A DNA stretch of 23,321 nt from a virus: the IMG/VR virus record IMGVR_UViG_3300050029_000136, positions 1 through 23,321 of that record; one strand, 5' to 3'. How positions within the stretch are numbered: position 1 is the first letter of the stretch; the number at the start of each line of letters is the position of its first letter. Below are positions 23,053 to 23,321 of this stretch, in pieces. The notes under the pieces were generated by a model, which was given only the letters and a program-made list of their open reading frames with translations, had not been told where the DNA came from and searched no databases. A program made the position numbers and the translations under genes.

Positions 23053-23321
23053 ATGTTCAAAAAAACCCTTATAACTCTCGCAATCATCGCAATACCTTTC
23101 GTTTCTTATGCCGCCCTCGGCGACATCCTTTACGGCTCTTCCAATCCTTCAATAAACAATCGTTTGCCGATTGGCACGAATGGGAAGGTCTTGCAATCAA
23201 CTGGAAGCATTCCTCAATGGGTCGCCACCTCTTCTCTTGGCATCTCTGGTGGCGGTGAACCTCTCTACACTGCCGCTTCCTCAACCCTACTTCGCTTCGG
23301 TACAACCACAGACTGGCTCGG
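23053..23321 (+). CDS. Secreted fibre-like protein, partial at the right edge
   Basis: The frame opens at 23053 and runs off the window after 89 codons. Residues 1-20 (MFKKTLITLAIIAIPFVSYA) form a textbook Sec signal peptide with basic start, hydrophobic core and a small-residue cleavage site before ALGD. Next comes GDILYGSSNPSINNRLPIGT with GKVLQSTGSIPQW, the repeat typical of phage tail fibres (GD-L-G...LP-GT-G-VL...G-P-W), then VATSSLGI and TAASSTLL, Ser/Thr-rich motifs I associate with Patescibacteria-type surface proteins. A virion protein does not normally need a signal peptide, so it may act at the host envelope. The rest of the protein is outside the window. Confidence 0.65.
   Translation, partial: MFKKTLITLAIIAIPFVSYAALGDILYGSSNPSINNRLPIGTNGKVLQSTGSIPQWVATSSLGISGGGEPLYTAASSTLLRFGTTTDWL

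Noticed and set aside
1-23321. CRISPR array, tRNA or rRNA genes, insertion sequence or integrase
   Set aside because: I saw no regularly spaced direct repeats, no tRNA-like cloverleaf with CCA-type end, no rRNA stretch and no transposase or integrase motif.
1-23321. Alternative genetic code (TGA or TAG reassigned)
   Set aside because: All three stops end well-supported genes at expected places, and no gene needs read-through.

Overview
The window is a stretch of a tailed double-stranded DNA phage (or prophage) genome, dominated by the virion structural module on the + strand. It runs in classical order: small terminase, large terminase, portal, scaffold-like protein, HK97-fold capsid protein of the SU10/DUF5309 type, then (after an insertion) a connector-like protein, fibre/adhesin-like proteins, a large possibly beta-propeller tail protein and two large internal-virion-like proteins, one with a lytic transglycosylase domain. 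No tape-measure or tail-tube gene is visible, and the SU10-type capsid family includes podoviruses, so a short-tailed virion is the best guess. TAA, TAG and TGA are all used as stops and never read through, so the code is standard. Most starts lack a Shine-Dalgarno sequence. The last protein carries a bacterial signal peptide followed by fibre-like sequence with an 'ATSSLGI' motif, a style I associate with Patescibacteria (CPR) and their phages. That host assignment is inference only.

Layout. (1) 42-515, minus strand: three tightly overlapping small genes (37-aa membrane peptide, zinc ribbon, 77-aa unknown) driven from a divergent promoter region at 516-669. (2) 670-6612: packaging and head module. 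(3) 6704-8197: a group I chaperonin (GroEL relative) directly after the capsid gene, preceded by interleaved inverted repeats that cover its translation start region. (4) 8211-13345: a small unknown gene and a glycosylation cassette: a GT2-TPR-GT4 fusion, a GT4 enzyme, a SAM methyltransferase-like protein, a GT2 enzyme and a DUF6165-like protein, mostly linked by ATGA overlaps. (5) 13326-13947: a strong promoter, a structured about 100-nt leader or small RNA, and a NUMOD3/HNH endonuclease. (6) 13944-23041: connector, fibre/adhesin, tail and ejection proteins. (7) 23053 to the right edge: a secreted fibre-like protein, cut by the window.

How it may work together: the terminase packages DNA through the portal into a capsid built on the scaffold; the chaperonin probably folds the capsid protein or another virion protein; the glycosylation cassette may decorate the virion or remodel host surface glycans; the tail proteins bind the cell, and the transglycosylase-bearing ejection protein opens the cell wall. 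Regulation seems to rely on TATAATAC-type (often TGn-extended) -10 elements, on a repeated AATAGATAGT element placed exactly 14 nt before the scaffold and capsid ATGs, and on several structured leaders.
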